From contig NZ_CP133148.1 of assembly GCF_036488675.1 (NCBI RefSeq), positions 2,666,001 to 2,730,000 on the forward strand: 64,000 bases of DNA. The letters are read 5' to 3'. The DNA comes from Sinorhizobium chiapasense (GTDB lineage: Bacteria > Pseudomonadota > Alphaproteobacteria > Rhizobiales > Rhizobiaceae). The translations under genes were made by a program, and so were the position numbers. The notes beneath the pieces were generated by a model. That model saw nothing but the letters and a program-made list of their open reading frames with translations, ran no database searches and had not been told where the DNA came from. Shown in pieces: positions 51,456 to 62,819 of the stretch (position 1 is its first letter; each line of letters opens with the position of its first letter).

Positions 51456-52241
51456 ATGATTTCTACACGCATCGCCCGCACGGTTCATGTCGCTGCCATG
51501 GCCGCTGCCTTTGCCGGCGCTTTTGCGGCCGCCGCTGTGGCGGATGAGAGCAATGCCAACAAGAGCGGCGGCAACGGGCGTCCCGAAGGGGTCAGGGGCC
51601 GGCAGGCGCTGATCAAGGTCTCCGGTGAGGGCCGTGCAACCGCGGCGCCCGACATGGCGATCGTGCAATTGAGCGTCGTCAAGGATGCCAAGAGTGCGCG
51701 CGAGGCGCTCGACGCCAACAACAAGGCGATGGCGGAGGTGCTTTCGGCGCTCAAGCAGGGCGGCATTGCCGAGCGCGACCTGCAGACCAGCGGCTTCGCC
51801 ATCAACCCGCAATACAACTACCCGCAGGGCAACGACGGCACCAACCGGCCGCCGGAGTTGATCGGCTATCAGGTCGTCAACGGTGTCACCGTGCGCGTGC
51901 GCGATCTGAGCAATCTCGGCGAGATCCTCGACAAGTCCGTGACCCTCGGCATCAACCAGGGCGGCGGCATCGAATTCACCAAGGACAAGCCCGACGAAGT
52001 GATCACCGAGGCCCGCAAGGCGGCGGTTTCCGACGCGATCGTCAAGGCGAAGGTCCTGGCCGAGGCGGCCGGCGTCTCGCTCGGCCGGCTGATCGAGATT
52101 TCGGAACAGGCTTCCCGCCCGGAACCGGTTCCGATGGTGCGCAGCATGGCCAAGGAATTCGCTGCCGATGCCGTTCCGATCGCGACCGGCGAAAACGCCT
52201 ACAACGTCACCGTCAACGTGACCTTCGCCATCGAGCAGTGA
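51456..52241 (+). CDS. Exported SIMPL (DUF541) domain protein
   Basis: A 261-residue protein with a signal peptide (VAAMAAAFAGAFAAAAVADE). The SIMPL domain runs from IKVSGEGRATAAPDMAIVQLSVV to AYNVTVNVTFAIEQ, with DLQTSGFAINPQYNY, GYQVVNGVTVRVRDLSNLGEILDKSV and KAKVLAEAAGVSLGRLIEISE as typical blocks. It is periplasmic or outer-membrane-associated with an oligomeric barrel fold; the role is undefined. CGGAGAG precedes the start. It is monocistronic with two terminators after it. Confidence 0.88.
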   Translation: MISTRIARTVHVAAMAAAFAGAFAAAAVADESNANKSGGNGRPEGVRGRQALIKVSGEGRATAAPDMAIVQLSVVKDAKSAREALDANNKAMAEVLSALKQGGIAERDLQTSGFAINPQYNYPQGNDGTNRPPELIGYQVVNGVTVRVRDLSNLGEILDKSVTLGINQGGGIEFTKDKPDEVITEARKAAVSDAIVKAKVLAEAAGVSLGRLIEISEQASRPEPVPMVRSMAKEFAADAVPIATGENAYNVTVNVTFAIEQ

Positions 52242-52248
52242 TGCGTTG

Positions 52249-52286
52249 GGCCCGGCGCAGAGAAGGAACCCGCGCCGGGCCTCTTT
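52249..52286 (+). terminator. Terminator-like hairpin after the SIMPL gene
   Basis: A perfect 10-bp stem GGCCCGGCGC/GCGCCGGGCC begins 7 bp after the stop codon, followed by TCTTTC. The T-run is short. Confidence 0.6.
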
Positions 52287-52304
52287 CGCGCGAAGACACA
52301 GACA

Positions 52305-52337
52305 AAGCCCCGGCGAATTGCATCGCGCGGGGCTTTT
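52305..52337 (+). terminator. Second terminator for the SIMPL gene
   Basis: AAGCCCCG/CGGGGCTT pairs around a 15-base loop and runs into TTTTC. It backs up the hairpin just before it. Confidence 0.65.
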
Positions 52338-52343
52338 CGAATC

Positions 52344-52372
52344 AAAAGCCCCTCACGGTTTCCGTGAGGGGC
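52344..52372 (-). terminator. Rho-independent terminator of the leftward exported-protein gene
   Basis: A perfect 11-bp stem GCCCCTCACGG/CCGTGAGGGGC with a 3-base loop ends in TTTTGATT on the minus strand, 44 bp after the stop of the gene at 52416. Confidence 0.8.
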
Positions 52373-52415
52373 GCATTTCCGCCGGCCGGGGGAGACGAGA
52401 CGGAAATCCGGCAGC

Positions 52416-52775
52416 TTACCAGCGGCCGATCACCGGGCATCCACGCACATTGGCGAAGATGATCGCCTGGCGGTAACCATGGCGGCGACCTTCGACGACG
52501 ACCTGGCGCCGCGCGACATTGGCGACATGGGCCCGGCGCAGACCGCGGTCACGCGCCTTTTCGACGGCAAGCCACGGGTCGCAACGGCCGCGGCGCTCAC
52601 CGTCCCAGCGGGGGCGATCCCGGCGCCAGTCGCGATCGTAGTCACGATACTGGACACCCTGCGGCGAGCCAAACTCGAATATCACCGATTGGGCAGAGGC
52701 CGTGGTGGCTGCGCCCGCAAGACCGGTCGACCCGATGACAGCAGCAACGGCAAGGTTCACGAGGAATTTTTTCAT
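52416..52775 (-). CDS. Small exported arginine-rich protein of unknown function
   Basis: 119 residues. The ATG at 52775, behind CGGAGAAAG, starts a clean signal peptide (KKFLVNLAVAAVIGSTGLAGAATTASAQS). The mature region is highly basic (DYDRDWRRDRPRW) and ends with RRAHVANVARRQVVVEGRRHGYRQAIIFANVRGCPVIG with one Cys. No family is recognised. It is convergent with the SIMPL gene, with opposing terminators between. Confidence 0.75.
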   Translation of the reverse strand: MKKFLVNLAVAAVIGSTGLAGAATTASAQSVIFEFGSPQGVQYRDYDRDWRRDRPRWDGERRGRCDPWLAVEKARDRGLRRAHVANVARRQVVVEGRRHGYRQAIIFANVRGCPVIGRW

Positions 52776-53016
52776 GACTTTCTCCGAAGGATTCAAAATT
52801 GGCGATTACCGCTCTCGACGATTGAGCCAACCATAGTCCGAATAAACTGAACGCTATCGGAACCCTCCGTTCATGCGGTGTTCAGGTTGATGGATCTCGC
52901 AGGGACGAAACGGCAAGCAATGCGATTCGCTTCCCGGCCGCGCCCCATTCCTCCGCCCCGGATCCGATCCAAGGAGTAAAACACCCGGACATTCAGCATG
53001 TTAAGCGGGAGCAGGC

Positions 53017-53421
53017 TCAGCCCGCCAGTTCGCGCTCGAAGATGCGGAGATTGCGATAGTGGCTGAGGCGCGTGATGGCGCCGTCCTCGATTTCGAAGAT
53101 GAAGACGCTCGGAATGGAGTAGCTCTGACCCGAGGCCGCTGGAAAGCCCGACATGGTTTTGCGATAGGTGCCGCGCGCGGTCATGTCGGCGGCGACCCGC
53201 TGCCCAAAGGCATCATGCATCAGCACGACATCGCTGAACGTCTCGTCGAAATGGCTGAGATAGCTCATGATCCAGGCCCTCAACGGACCGACGCCCACGG
53301 TTCGCTGGCCGGTCAGCGAATCAAGCGCGACATCCTCATCGACGAGCCGGGAAAGCGCATCGAAATCGCGGCTGTTGACGGCCTCGACGAAACGGCTGGC
53401 AATGGTCTGGGCGTCTGTCAT
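53017..53421 (-). CDS. SnoaL/NTF2-like protein
   Basis: A 134-residue cone-fold protein: ASRFVEAVNSRDFDALSRLVDEDVALDS at the N-terminus and SYSIPSVFIFEIEDGAITRLSHYRNL near the end, typical of SnoaL-like or limonene-epoxide-hydrolase-like proteins. No signal peptide. The start at 53421 gives the normal N-terminus; the frame to 53445 is possible. Stand-alone gene, function unknown. Confidence 0.8.
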   Translation of the reverse strand: MTDAQTIASRFVEAVNSRDFDALSRLVDEDVALDSLTGQRTVGVGPLRAWIMSYLSHFDETFSDVVLMHDAFGQRVAADMTARGTYRKTMSGFPAASGQSYSIPSVFIFEIEDGAITRLSHYRNLRIFERELAG

Positions 53422-53496
53422 CGTCTTTCCCGAAGCTGTGGTCACTTAACTCTACCGCAGAATCGCCGGCCGGAGCAGAGCTCAGTTGAGCGCCGA

Positions 53497-53919
53497 TCAC
53501 GCGCCAAGGTGCAGCACGATTTCGCGCCGATGCGGGCGATCGCGATGCTCGAACAGATAGATCCCCTGCCAGATGCCGAGCGCCATGCGCGCACCACTTA
53601 CCGGGATGCAGATCGAGACCTGATTGAGCGCCGCCTTGATATGCGCCGGCATATCGTCCGGCCCCTCCTGGGTGTGAACGATCCAGCGCATCGAGGGGTC
53701 TGACGACGGCGGCACCAGACGGCGAAAGAATTCGTTGAGATCGCGTTTCACGTCCGGGTCGGCGTTTTCCTGGATGAGCAAGGATGCGGACGTATGACGG
53801 ACGAATAGGGTGAGAAGCCCCTCCGCGACGCCTGATTGCCGCACGAATTCGGCAGCCGCATCGGTGAACTCGTAGAGCCCCTGTCCACGGGTTGCGATGG
53901 TGATGACGGTCTGCGGCAT
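53497..53919 (-). CDS. yjbQ: YjbQ family protein (UPF0047, secondary thiamine-phosphate synthase)
   Basis: A 140-residue member of UPF0047/YjbQ: LLTLFVRHTSASLLIQENADPDVKRDLNEFFRRLVP, RWIVHTQEGPDDMPAHIKAALNQVSICIPV and LGIWQGIYLFEHRDRPHRREIVLHL are the conserved blocks, with His residues that form the metal/phosphate site. The E. coli homologue shows weak thiamine-phosphate synthase activity. It precedes the NTF2-like gene on the same strand by about 75 bp. Confidence 0.9.
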   Translation of the reverse strand: MPQTVITIATRGQGLYEFTDAAAEFVRQSGVAEGLLTLFVRHTSASLLIQENADPDVKRDLNEFFRRLVPPSSDPSMRWIVHTQEGPDDMPAHIKAALNQVSICIPVSGARMALGIWQGIYLFEHRDRPHRREIVLHLGA

Positions 53920-53938
53920 TGCGGCTCTTCCCGTTCGC

Positions 53939-54041
53939 TACGGCGCGCGTCATATCAGACGCGCAATGGACGCCGTGGCACTTTGAATTGCTGCATGTTT
54001 TCATCCTCAAATCGGCTACGATTCAAGGAAACATGCAGTAG
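53939..54041. repeat. RIME1-type element, copy 3
   Basis: Double palindrome with GCGCGTCATATCAGACGCGC, then CTGCATGTTTTCATCC...GGAAACATGCAG, lying between the yjbQ promoter and the DUF1428 gene. Confidence 0.87.
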
Positions 54042-54176
54042 CGGCGACAAACTTCTCCTTGAACGAGTGAATTTAGGAAGAATATCCAGCGGTTCAAAAT
54101 CCGGGACAGCCCGCGCGGGAACGAACGGAGCATCAGGGCCGCATCTTGCCAACCGGCGAAGCGCGGCCCCTGCGCG

Positions 54177-54530
54177 CTATAGTTCCAGAAACGGCTCGAA
54201 GCCACCATAAATCATCCGCTTGCCATCGAAGATAGACTTCCACTCGTCTCCCTGAAGCCGCGGATCGGCTATGACCCTGGCAACGATCGCATCACGATCC
54301 TGGCGCGACCGGTAGACGACCCAGGAGAAGACCACCGTCTCGTCGTCCTTCGCCTGCACGGCGCGTGGAAAGGACGTCAATTCTCCATAGGGTACGTCGT
54401 CTGCCAGGCACTCGACGTAGTTGAGCGCACCGTGTTCCTTCCAGACGTCGCCCGCCCGGCGTGCGAGCGCCTTGTACTCCTCGACCTTCTCCTTCGGCAC
54501 CGCGACGAGAAAACCATCAACATAGGGCAT
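54177..54530 (-). CDS. DUF1428 family protein
   Basis: A 117-residue dimeric alpha-beta-barrel-like protein: YVDGFLVAVPKEKVEEYKALARRAGDVWKEHGALNYVECLADDVPYG, then VVFSWVVYRSRQDRDAIVARVIADPR and KRMIYGGFEPFLEL, the DUF1428 signature. AGGAGGAG favours the second ATG (54530) over 54536. The role is unknown. Confidence 0.88.
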   Translation of the reverse strand: MPYVDGFLVAVPKEKVEEYKALARRAGDVWKEHGALNYVECLADDVPYGELTSFPRAVQAKDDETVVFSWVVYRSRQDRDAIVARVIADPRLQGDEWKSIFDGKRMIYGGFEPFLEL

Positions 54531-54747
54531 CTTCATCTCCTCCTATTGCCTGGACAGGCAAAGGACGATCGAAGCGGAAAGGTTCCGACAGCGGATGATG
54601 ATTTTTCATCATTCTTGCCGCGTCCGCGAAGAAGAGGCCGTCTTCGCTGGCGTATCTGGGCGAATTGCGCAGAATGCGTAATTGATTGTCGGAATGGCCT
54701 CTTCCCGTTCGTCTTTGATCTGTAACGACGATCAAGGGAGAAACGCC

Positions 54748-55200
54748 ATGCAGAAGATCACGCCTTTCCTCTGGTTCGACAACCAGCTTGAAGATGCCAT
54801 CGAATTCTACACCTCCATCTTCCGCGACGCCCGCGTCAAGGACCTCAAGCGTGGACCGGACGGCAAGGCCTTCACCGCGACCTTCGAGCTCGAAGGCCAG
54901 CAGTTCATGGGATTGAACGGCGGACCGCATTTCAAGTTCACCGAGGCTATTTCGTTTTTCGTCCGATGCAGCGACCAGGCGGAGGTCGACTATTACTGGG
55001 ACCGGTTGATCGAGGGCGGCACGCCGCAGCAATGCGGCTGGCTGAAGGACCGTTACGGCGTTGCCTGGCAGATCATTCCCGACGCGCTCATCCGCCATCT
55101 CAATGACGCGGACAGCGCAAAGGCCGGCCCGGTGCAGCAGGCAATGATGGGGATGGTCAAGATCGACGTCGCGGGACTGGACGCCGCCGCAGCCGGGTAG
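54748..55200 (+). CDS. PhnB-like VOC-family protein
   Basis: A 150-residue PhnB/3-demethylubiquinone-methyltransferase-like VOC protein: ITPFLWFDNQLEDAIEFYTSIFRDARV, FELEGQQFMGLNGGPHFKFTEAISFFVRCSDQAEVDYYWDRLIEGGTPQQCGWLKDRYGVAWQIIP. The name-giving methyltransferase activity does not apply to this fold. GGGAGAAACGCC precedes 54748; the frame upstream to 54682 has no support. It is convergent with the lipoprotein gene at 55209. Confidence 0.88.
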   Translation: MQKITPFLWFDNQLEDAIEFYTSIFRDARVKDLKRGPDGKAFTATFELEGQQFMGLNGGPHFKFTEAISFFVRCSDQAEVDYYWDRLIEGGTPQQCGWLKDRYGVAWQIIPDALIRHLNDADSAKAGPVQQAMMGMVKIDVAGLDAAAAG

Positions 55201-55208
55201 CGTCTCGT

Positions 55209-55778
55209 TTAACTACCGCAGCCGCGCAGTTGCTGTGCGTAGAGCGTCGCCATGCCAGAGGCACGCTTTGCGCCCGTCTGCGCCGTTTGGCTCCAGTTGC
55301 CGCGCGCGTAGCCGCCATGACCGTGGTAGTAGGCGATGTAGAGCCGATAAGGGTCGCTGAGCGCGATGCCGTTCTGCTGGTGGCTTTGATTGTGGTACCA
55401 GGCGATGAAGCGGATAGCGTCGGCGAAATCCGTCCGGCGTGCCGTCCAGCGTCCGGTTTCGGACTGATAACGCGCCCAGGTGCCGTCGAGCGCCTGCGAG
55501 TATCCATAGGCGGAGGAGACGCGCGTCCAGGGAATGAAGCCGAAGAGCTTGGTGCGCGGCGGCCTCGCGTTGTGCTGGAAACCGGATTCCGTGTAGATCG
55601 TCGCCATCAGCACCGGAACGGGCACGCCGTATTCGCGCTCCGCCGCATAGGCGGCCCGACGCCAATTGTTGAAAAGACCGTCTCGCTGCTCGAAAACCGC
55701 GCAGGCGTTCCGGGTGTTTTTCGGCACCGTTCCGCAGCCGGCCAGCAACAGGAGGACGACGACAAAAACGCAACGCAT
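55209..55778 (-). CDS. Lytic-transglycosylase-like lipoprotein
   Basis: 189 residues with a lipoprotein signal (VVVLLLLAGC, lipidated Cys15). The SLT-type goose-lysozyme-like core has probable catalytic Glu64 (ATIYTESGFQHN), SSAYGYSQALDGTWARYQ and FIAWYHNQSHQQNGIALSDPYRLYIAYYHGHGGYARG. It should cleave peptidoglycan at the membrane during envelope turnover. It is divergent from the DUF2066 gene at 55849. Confidence 0.85.
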   Translation of the reverse strand: MRCVFVVVLLLLAGCGTVPKNTRNACAVFEQRDGLFNNWRRAAYAAEREYGVPVPVLMATIYTESGFQHNARPPRTKLFGFIPWTRVSSAYGYSQALDGTWARYQSETGRWTARRTDFADAIRFIAWYHNQSHQQNGIALSDPYRLYIAYYHGHGGYARGNWSQTAQTGAKRASGMATLYAQQLRGCGS

Positions 55779-55848
55779 CGCGGAACCTCTCGTTTGCGAG
55801 AGATTGATAAAGCGTAAATCTTAAGGATCGGTTTTGAGGCGAAGTTGA

Positions 55849-56675
55849 ATGGCCGCCAGAATGACAGCTGTCCTGCCGTTTCTCGTCACGCTTGCCGGCG
55901 TTATCTCGTCGGGGATGGCACAGGCCGCCAACGCGCAGGATCTTTACGTCAGCGACGCGATCGTTACCGGAACCGGCGAGGAAAACCGGGAAATCGGTTT
56001 CCGCGAATGCCTCGGCGAAGTCTTGGTCAAGGTCTCCGGCGACCAGCGTGTGCTGGCCTCGCCGGCGCTCGCGCCGCTTATTGAACGCGCCGGCAGCTTC
56101 GTCGCGTCCTTTGCCTATCGCGATCGGCTGGAGGGTATTCCGATCCACGACGAACAGGGCACGCACGACCGGCCGCATGACCTGACCTGTCATTACGAAC
56201 CGGCAACGATAGACCGGCTGCTTGACACGCTGGGAAGCAGACCCTGGCCGCAGCCGCGCCCGAGGATTGCCGTGCTTCTCGCCGTCCAGGACCAAAAGCG
56301 CGGCTTCATGCTGACGAGCGACGGCGCTGAGAGCCCTTACATGGCGGAGTCGCTCGCCGCCGCGACCGTGCCCCTCGCGCTTGAATCAAGACTGCCGGAC
56401 CGGAAAACGCTTGCCGCGGAAAAGCTCGAGTTCGGCGTCCTGTCGAGCGAACAGGCGGTGCGGCTGGAACAATTGGCAAAGAAGATCGGTGGCGATGTCG
56501 CCTCGCCGGTAAGATTGCCTGGAGCGACGAAGCGCTCGGCTGGATCGCCGAGTGGCAACTGAATAGCGCCGGAAAGACGCACTGGTGGCACGTCCGCGGC
56601 GTCAGCTTCGACGAGGCGTTTCGCAATGCGATCCGCGGCGCGGCGCAAATCCTGTCGGGCAACGGCGGGCCTTGA
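55849..56675 (+). pseudogene. DUF2066 exported protein with a single-base frameshift
   Basis: A signal peptide (VLPFLVTLAGVISSGMAQAANA) and the DUF2066 body (YVSDAIVTGTGEENREIGFRECLGEVLVKVSGDQRVL) are intact to about 56500. There the frame shifts: it then reads 19 unrelated residues to a stop at 56562, while the next frame continues the family text (GKIAWSDEALGWIAEWQLNSAGKTHWW...) to the TGA at 56675. Adding one C at GCC-TCGCC (56501-56505) restores VALAGKIAW. It may be a recent mutation or a sequencing error; the whole gene would encode about 275 residues. Confidence 0.75.
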
Positions 56676-56753
56676 TGCAGGCCAATTCATCTCGCCGCGA
56701 CGGCGTCATCGGTCGCAAGATGAAGTCGCCGCCCTGACGGGCATCGAAGCCGA

Positions 56754-56791
56754 GATCATCTCACTGTTTCACTGAAAACAATGAGATGATC
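56754..56791. repeat. GATCATCTCA inverted repeat
   Basis: Perfect 10-bp arms GATCATCTCA/TGAGATGATC around an 18-base loop, followed by CAACTCTTTGAA. It is a relative of the repeat at 16319-16355. It lies between the convergent DUF2066 and GYD genes. Confidence 0.6.
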
Positions 56792-56814
56792 CAACTCTTT
56801 GAAAACGACCCGGT

Positions 56815-57108
56815 CTAGCCGAGTGTGCCGATCAGTTCACGATAGGCGGCCTCCGGAAATGCCTTCAACGTGCGGGTGCGCACATTGCCATTCATCCCAA
56901 GCGTCAACGCAAACCGTGCTGCGACCGCGTCGTCAGGCGCCTCGCAAACTGCGACCATGTCGTATTCGCCCATCGTCAGATAGAAGTCCTTGAAGGAACC
57001 GCCCATTTCGGAAAGCACCTTCCTGGCGGCATCCAACCGCTTCGGGGACTCGCGTACATTCTTGATACCCTGCTCGGTCCAATTGAGAAGCACGACATAA
57101 GTGGTCAT
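56815..57108 (-). CDS. GYD-domain protein
   Basis: A 97-residue protein: YVVLLNWTEQGIKNVRESPKRLDAARKVLSEMGGSFKDFYLTMGEYDMVAVCEAPDDAVAARFALTLGMNGNVRTRTLKAF matches the GYD family (the motif here is GEYD). The start at 57108 follows GGGGAGGTGTGAG; the much longer frame to 57324 has no conserved text. The function is unknown. Confidence 0.85.
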   Translation of the reverse strand: MTTYVVLLNWTEQGIKNVRESPKRLDAARKVLSEMGGSFKDFYLTMGEYDMVAVCEAPDDAVAARFALTLGMNGNVRTRTLKAFPEAAYRELIGTLG

Positions 57109-57129
57109 CTCACACCTCCCCACAGAGCA

Positions 57130-57228
57130 TTCCGCTTCCGGATGAAAGCGAACAAAATGCTCTGGATTCAAAGGACTAGCGGGATGGGGAACATGTACGC
57201 GGTTTTCCGCCCCGCATCCCGCTCTAAC
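57130..57228. repeat. Intergenic repeat related to 345-397
   Basis: GCGGGATGGGG...CGCGGTTTTCCGCCCCGCATCCCGCTCTAA repeats the core of the element after the first gene of the window. It is preceded by a second arm with ATTCCGCTTCCGG and AAAATGCTCTGG. It occupies the gap upstream of the GYD gene. Confidence 0.5.
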
Positions 57229-57402
57229 TCGTTCGCGCGCCGATGATGCGTTCATCGCGCGGCGCTCTTGGTTTGCACCCCGCGGTGCGTTTTCCCTGCG
57301 TCGCGGGATCGCTGCAAGCCGCAAAGTATAATCCCGTGGTCATGGGCGAACAAGCGCGGCCGGAACAGGGTGCGTCAGCAAAAAGGGGAAAGAAGGGGGC
57401 AT

Positions 57403-57432
57403 AAAAAAGCCGGACGCGAGGCCCGGCTTTTT
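57403..57432 (-). terminator. Rho-independent terminator of rpoD
   Basis: On the minus strand AAGCCGG-GCCTCGCGT-CCGGCTTTTTT gives a 7-bp stem with a six-T run, 18 bp after the rpoD stop. The A-rich left side makes it usable in the other direction too. Confidence 0.88.
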
Positions 57433-57450
57433 AGACTTTATCTGTTTCGC

Positions 57451-59511
<2,061 letters not shown>

Positions 59512-59962
59512 TTATTCGTCGCTTTCCTTGTCGCAACCAGCGTGAGCCTGGTGCCAATGCCGCTTCGGGGTCCGGGCGCCGCGCACCCGCCACCGACTCA
59601 TTTCCCCTGACGTAACGGGATGAAGTTTAATTCCTGATTAACCACGACAACGATCGCGGTTGAGCGGGCAAGCTTCGACAGTCTTGCCACTGAAACGTCT
59701 CTGGCATGATTTTCCTGTCCGCCGTACCGTGTCGCCATTTCTGCTTGAAATGGTGATTCCCAGAATTTTTGATCCCGTCAAGCATTTCCGGTGAAAAACC
59801 GCGTAAATCGGCAAAAAACGCTTATTCGCGGGTTTTTGCGCTGTTTATCAGCTTTCGCTCAAGATGTAGGAGCGGTCCAAAAAAAGACAAGGGTGGTGCG
59901 GGTTTTCCAAGGCTGAAGTAAGGAAGCCGGCCGCCGGAGCCACCTTCGGCGGGCCTTACAAC
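59512..59962. other. Leader and promoter region of rpoD, no gene seen
   Basis: About 450 bp upstream of rpoD, AT-richer than the surroundings in 59740-59890 (AAAAACGC, GTTTTTGCGC, CCAAAAAAAGACAAG). It presumably holds the rpoD promoters and a long untranslated leader. No convincing sigma-70 pair, riboswitch or open frame was identified. Confidence 0.5.
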
Positions 59963-60063
59963 TGCAGTGCCGCGCGTCTTGTCAGACGCGCAAAGGTCGC
60001 TGCAGCACTTTGAATTGCTGCATGTCTTTGTCCTTAAATCGAGGTCGAGGAGACATGCAGTAG
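59963..60063. repeat. RIME1-type element, copy 4 (shortened second palindrome)
   Basis: GCGCGTCTTGTCAGACGCGC is followed by CTGCATGTCTTTGTCCTTAAATCGAGGTCGAGGAGACATGCAG. The inner part of the second dyad is reduced compared with copies 1-3, while the outer CTGCATG/CATGCAG arms remain. It lies between rpoD and tdh. Confidence 0.85.
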
Positions 60064-60127
60064 ATCGAGATCCAATTCGGGTTTACAAACCGAACCGTCG
60101 ACGTCAGTCAGCGCGAGCTGGCGATCT

Positions 60128-61162
60128 CTACCAGTCCATCACGACCTTGCCGGAATTTCCGGACCGCATCGCCTCGAATCCCTCGCGAAAATCGTCGATG
60201 CCGATCCGGTGCGTGATGACCGGGGACAGATCCAGCCCGCCCTGGACGAAGGCGATCATCTTGTACCAGGTCTCGAACATTTCGCGGCCATAGATGCCCT
60301 TCAGGTTGAGCATCTTGAAGATGACCTTGTTCCAGTCGATCTCGAACCCGGCCGGCGCGATGCCGAGGATGGCGATCTTGCCGCCATTGTTCATCTTGTC
60401 GATCATGTCGCGGAACGCCGGCGCCGCACCGGACATTTCGAGACCGACGTCGAAACCTTCGGTCATGCCGATCGATCGCATCACGTCGGCGAGGTTTTCC
60501 TTGGACGCATCGACGACATAGTCGATACCGACCTTGCGGGCGAGTTCGAGGCGCGTCGGGTTGATGTCGGTGATCACCACCTTGCGCGCGCCCGAGCGCT
60601 TGGCGACGAGCGCGCCCATGATGCCGATCGGGCCCGCTCCGGTGACGAGCACGTCCTCGCCAACGAGATCGAAGGAAAGCGCCGTGTGAACGGCATTGCC
60701 GAAGGGATCGAAGATGGCGGCGATCTCGTCCGGCACATCGTCAGGGATCGACACGACATTATATTCCGGGATGCAGACGAACTCGCCGAAGGAGCCCGGA
60801 CGATTGACGCCGACACCGAGCGTGTTGCGGCAGAGGTGCCCCCTGCCCGCCCGGCAATTGCGGCACTTGCCGCAGACGATGTGGCCTTCGCCGGACACGC
60901 GTTCACCCACGTGATACTTGGTAACCGCGGAGCCGACTTCGGCGATCTCGCCCATGAACTCATGGCCGACGACCATCGGCACGGGGATGGTCTTCTGCGC
61001 CCACTGGTCCCAGTTCCAGATATGAACGTCGGTGCCGCAGATCGCCGACTTCTCCACCCGGATCAAAACGTCGTTGGGCCCCACTTCCGGCACCGGAACG
61101 CGCTCCATCCACAGCCCGACTTCCGGCTTCGTCTTGACCAGCGCCTTCATCATGTTCGTCAT
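60128..61162 (-). CDS. tdh: L-threonine 3-dehydrogenase
   Basis: A 344-residue zinc-dependent medium-chain dehydrogenase. The catalytic zinc site has Cys42 ([14 protein letters not shown]) and His67-Glu68 (GHEFMGE). The structural zinc cysteines are 97, 100, 103 and 111. The NAD motif is [13 protein letters not shown]. It oxidises threonine to 2-amino-3-ketobutyrate, the substrate of Kbl. It is downstream of kbl by 34 bp on the same strand, the common kbl-tdh operon order. Confidence 0.95.
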   Translation of the reverse strand: MTNMMKALVKTKPEVGLWMERVPVPEVGPNDVLIRVEKSAICGTDVHIWNWDQWAQKTIPVPMVVGHEFMGEIAEVGSAVTKYHVGERVSGEGHIVCGKCRNCRAGRGHLCRNTLGVGVNRPGSFGEFVCIPEYNVVSIPDDVPDEIAAIFDPFGNAVHTALSFDLVGEDVLVTGAGPIGIMGALVAKRSGARKVVITDINPTRLELARKVGIDYVVDASKENLADVMRSIGMTEGFDVGLEMSGAAPAFRDMIDKMNNGGKIAILGIAPAGFEIDWNKVIFKMLNLKGIYGREMFETWYKMIAFVQGGLDLSPVITHRIGIDDFREGFEAMRSGNSGKVVMDW

Positions 61163-61196
61163 CGCAGGATCCTCACTCGCCCCTCAACCCAACTCT

Positions 61197-62384
<1,188 letters not shown>

Positions 62385-62475
62385 GGTTGGCCACTCGCTG
62401 TAAGAAGGATGTTTCGAACCCGGGCATCTCACGTTCGCGCGCCCTGCGGACACACTGACAACTTGGATCTGCACC

Positions 62476-62581
62476 TACAGCGCCGCGCGTCTTATCAGAC
62501 GCGCAAAGGACGCCGTAGCACTTTGAATTGCTGCATGTTTTTATCCTTAAATCGGTTAGGATTTAAGGAAACATGCAGTAG
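62476..62581. repeat. RIME1-type element, copy 5
   Basis: A full double palindrome: GCGCGTCTTATCAGACGCGC, then CTGCATGTTTTTATCC...GGAAACATGCAG with a CTTAAATCGGTTAGGATTTAAG centre. It lies upstream of kbl. Confidence 0.88.
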
Positions 62582-62819
62582 GCCCTTGCAAAGCTCGACT
62601 TTGAACTTCGGTGGAGCGCTAGACGACTAGCACGACGGGCCGTTTCTTGCAGCAATTTCCAGCGCCTTGGGAAGGCCGGAACGCACCGAGCAATGAAAAC
62701 GACAGGGGCTTTCGCGCTGGACACCGCCCGTCGACACTTTCTGTCCCACAGCGCGCCTCAGGCGACATTTTCGTTCCTCAGGGCGGGTCGATCAGTGGTG
62801 AGGCACCGACTGCGGCGAC
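62582..62819. other. Spacer between RIME1 copy 5 and recQ, no gene seen
   Basis: 238 bp with no supported frame, RNA or strong hairpin. It lies downstream of recQ and upstream of the RIME1 element and kbl. Confidence 0.45.
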
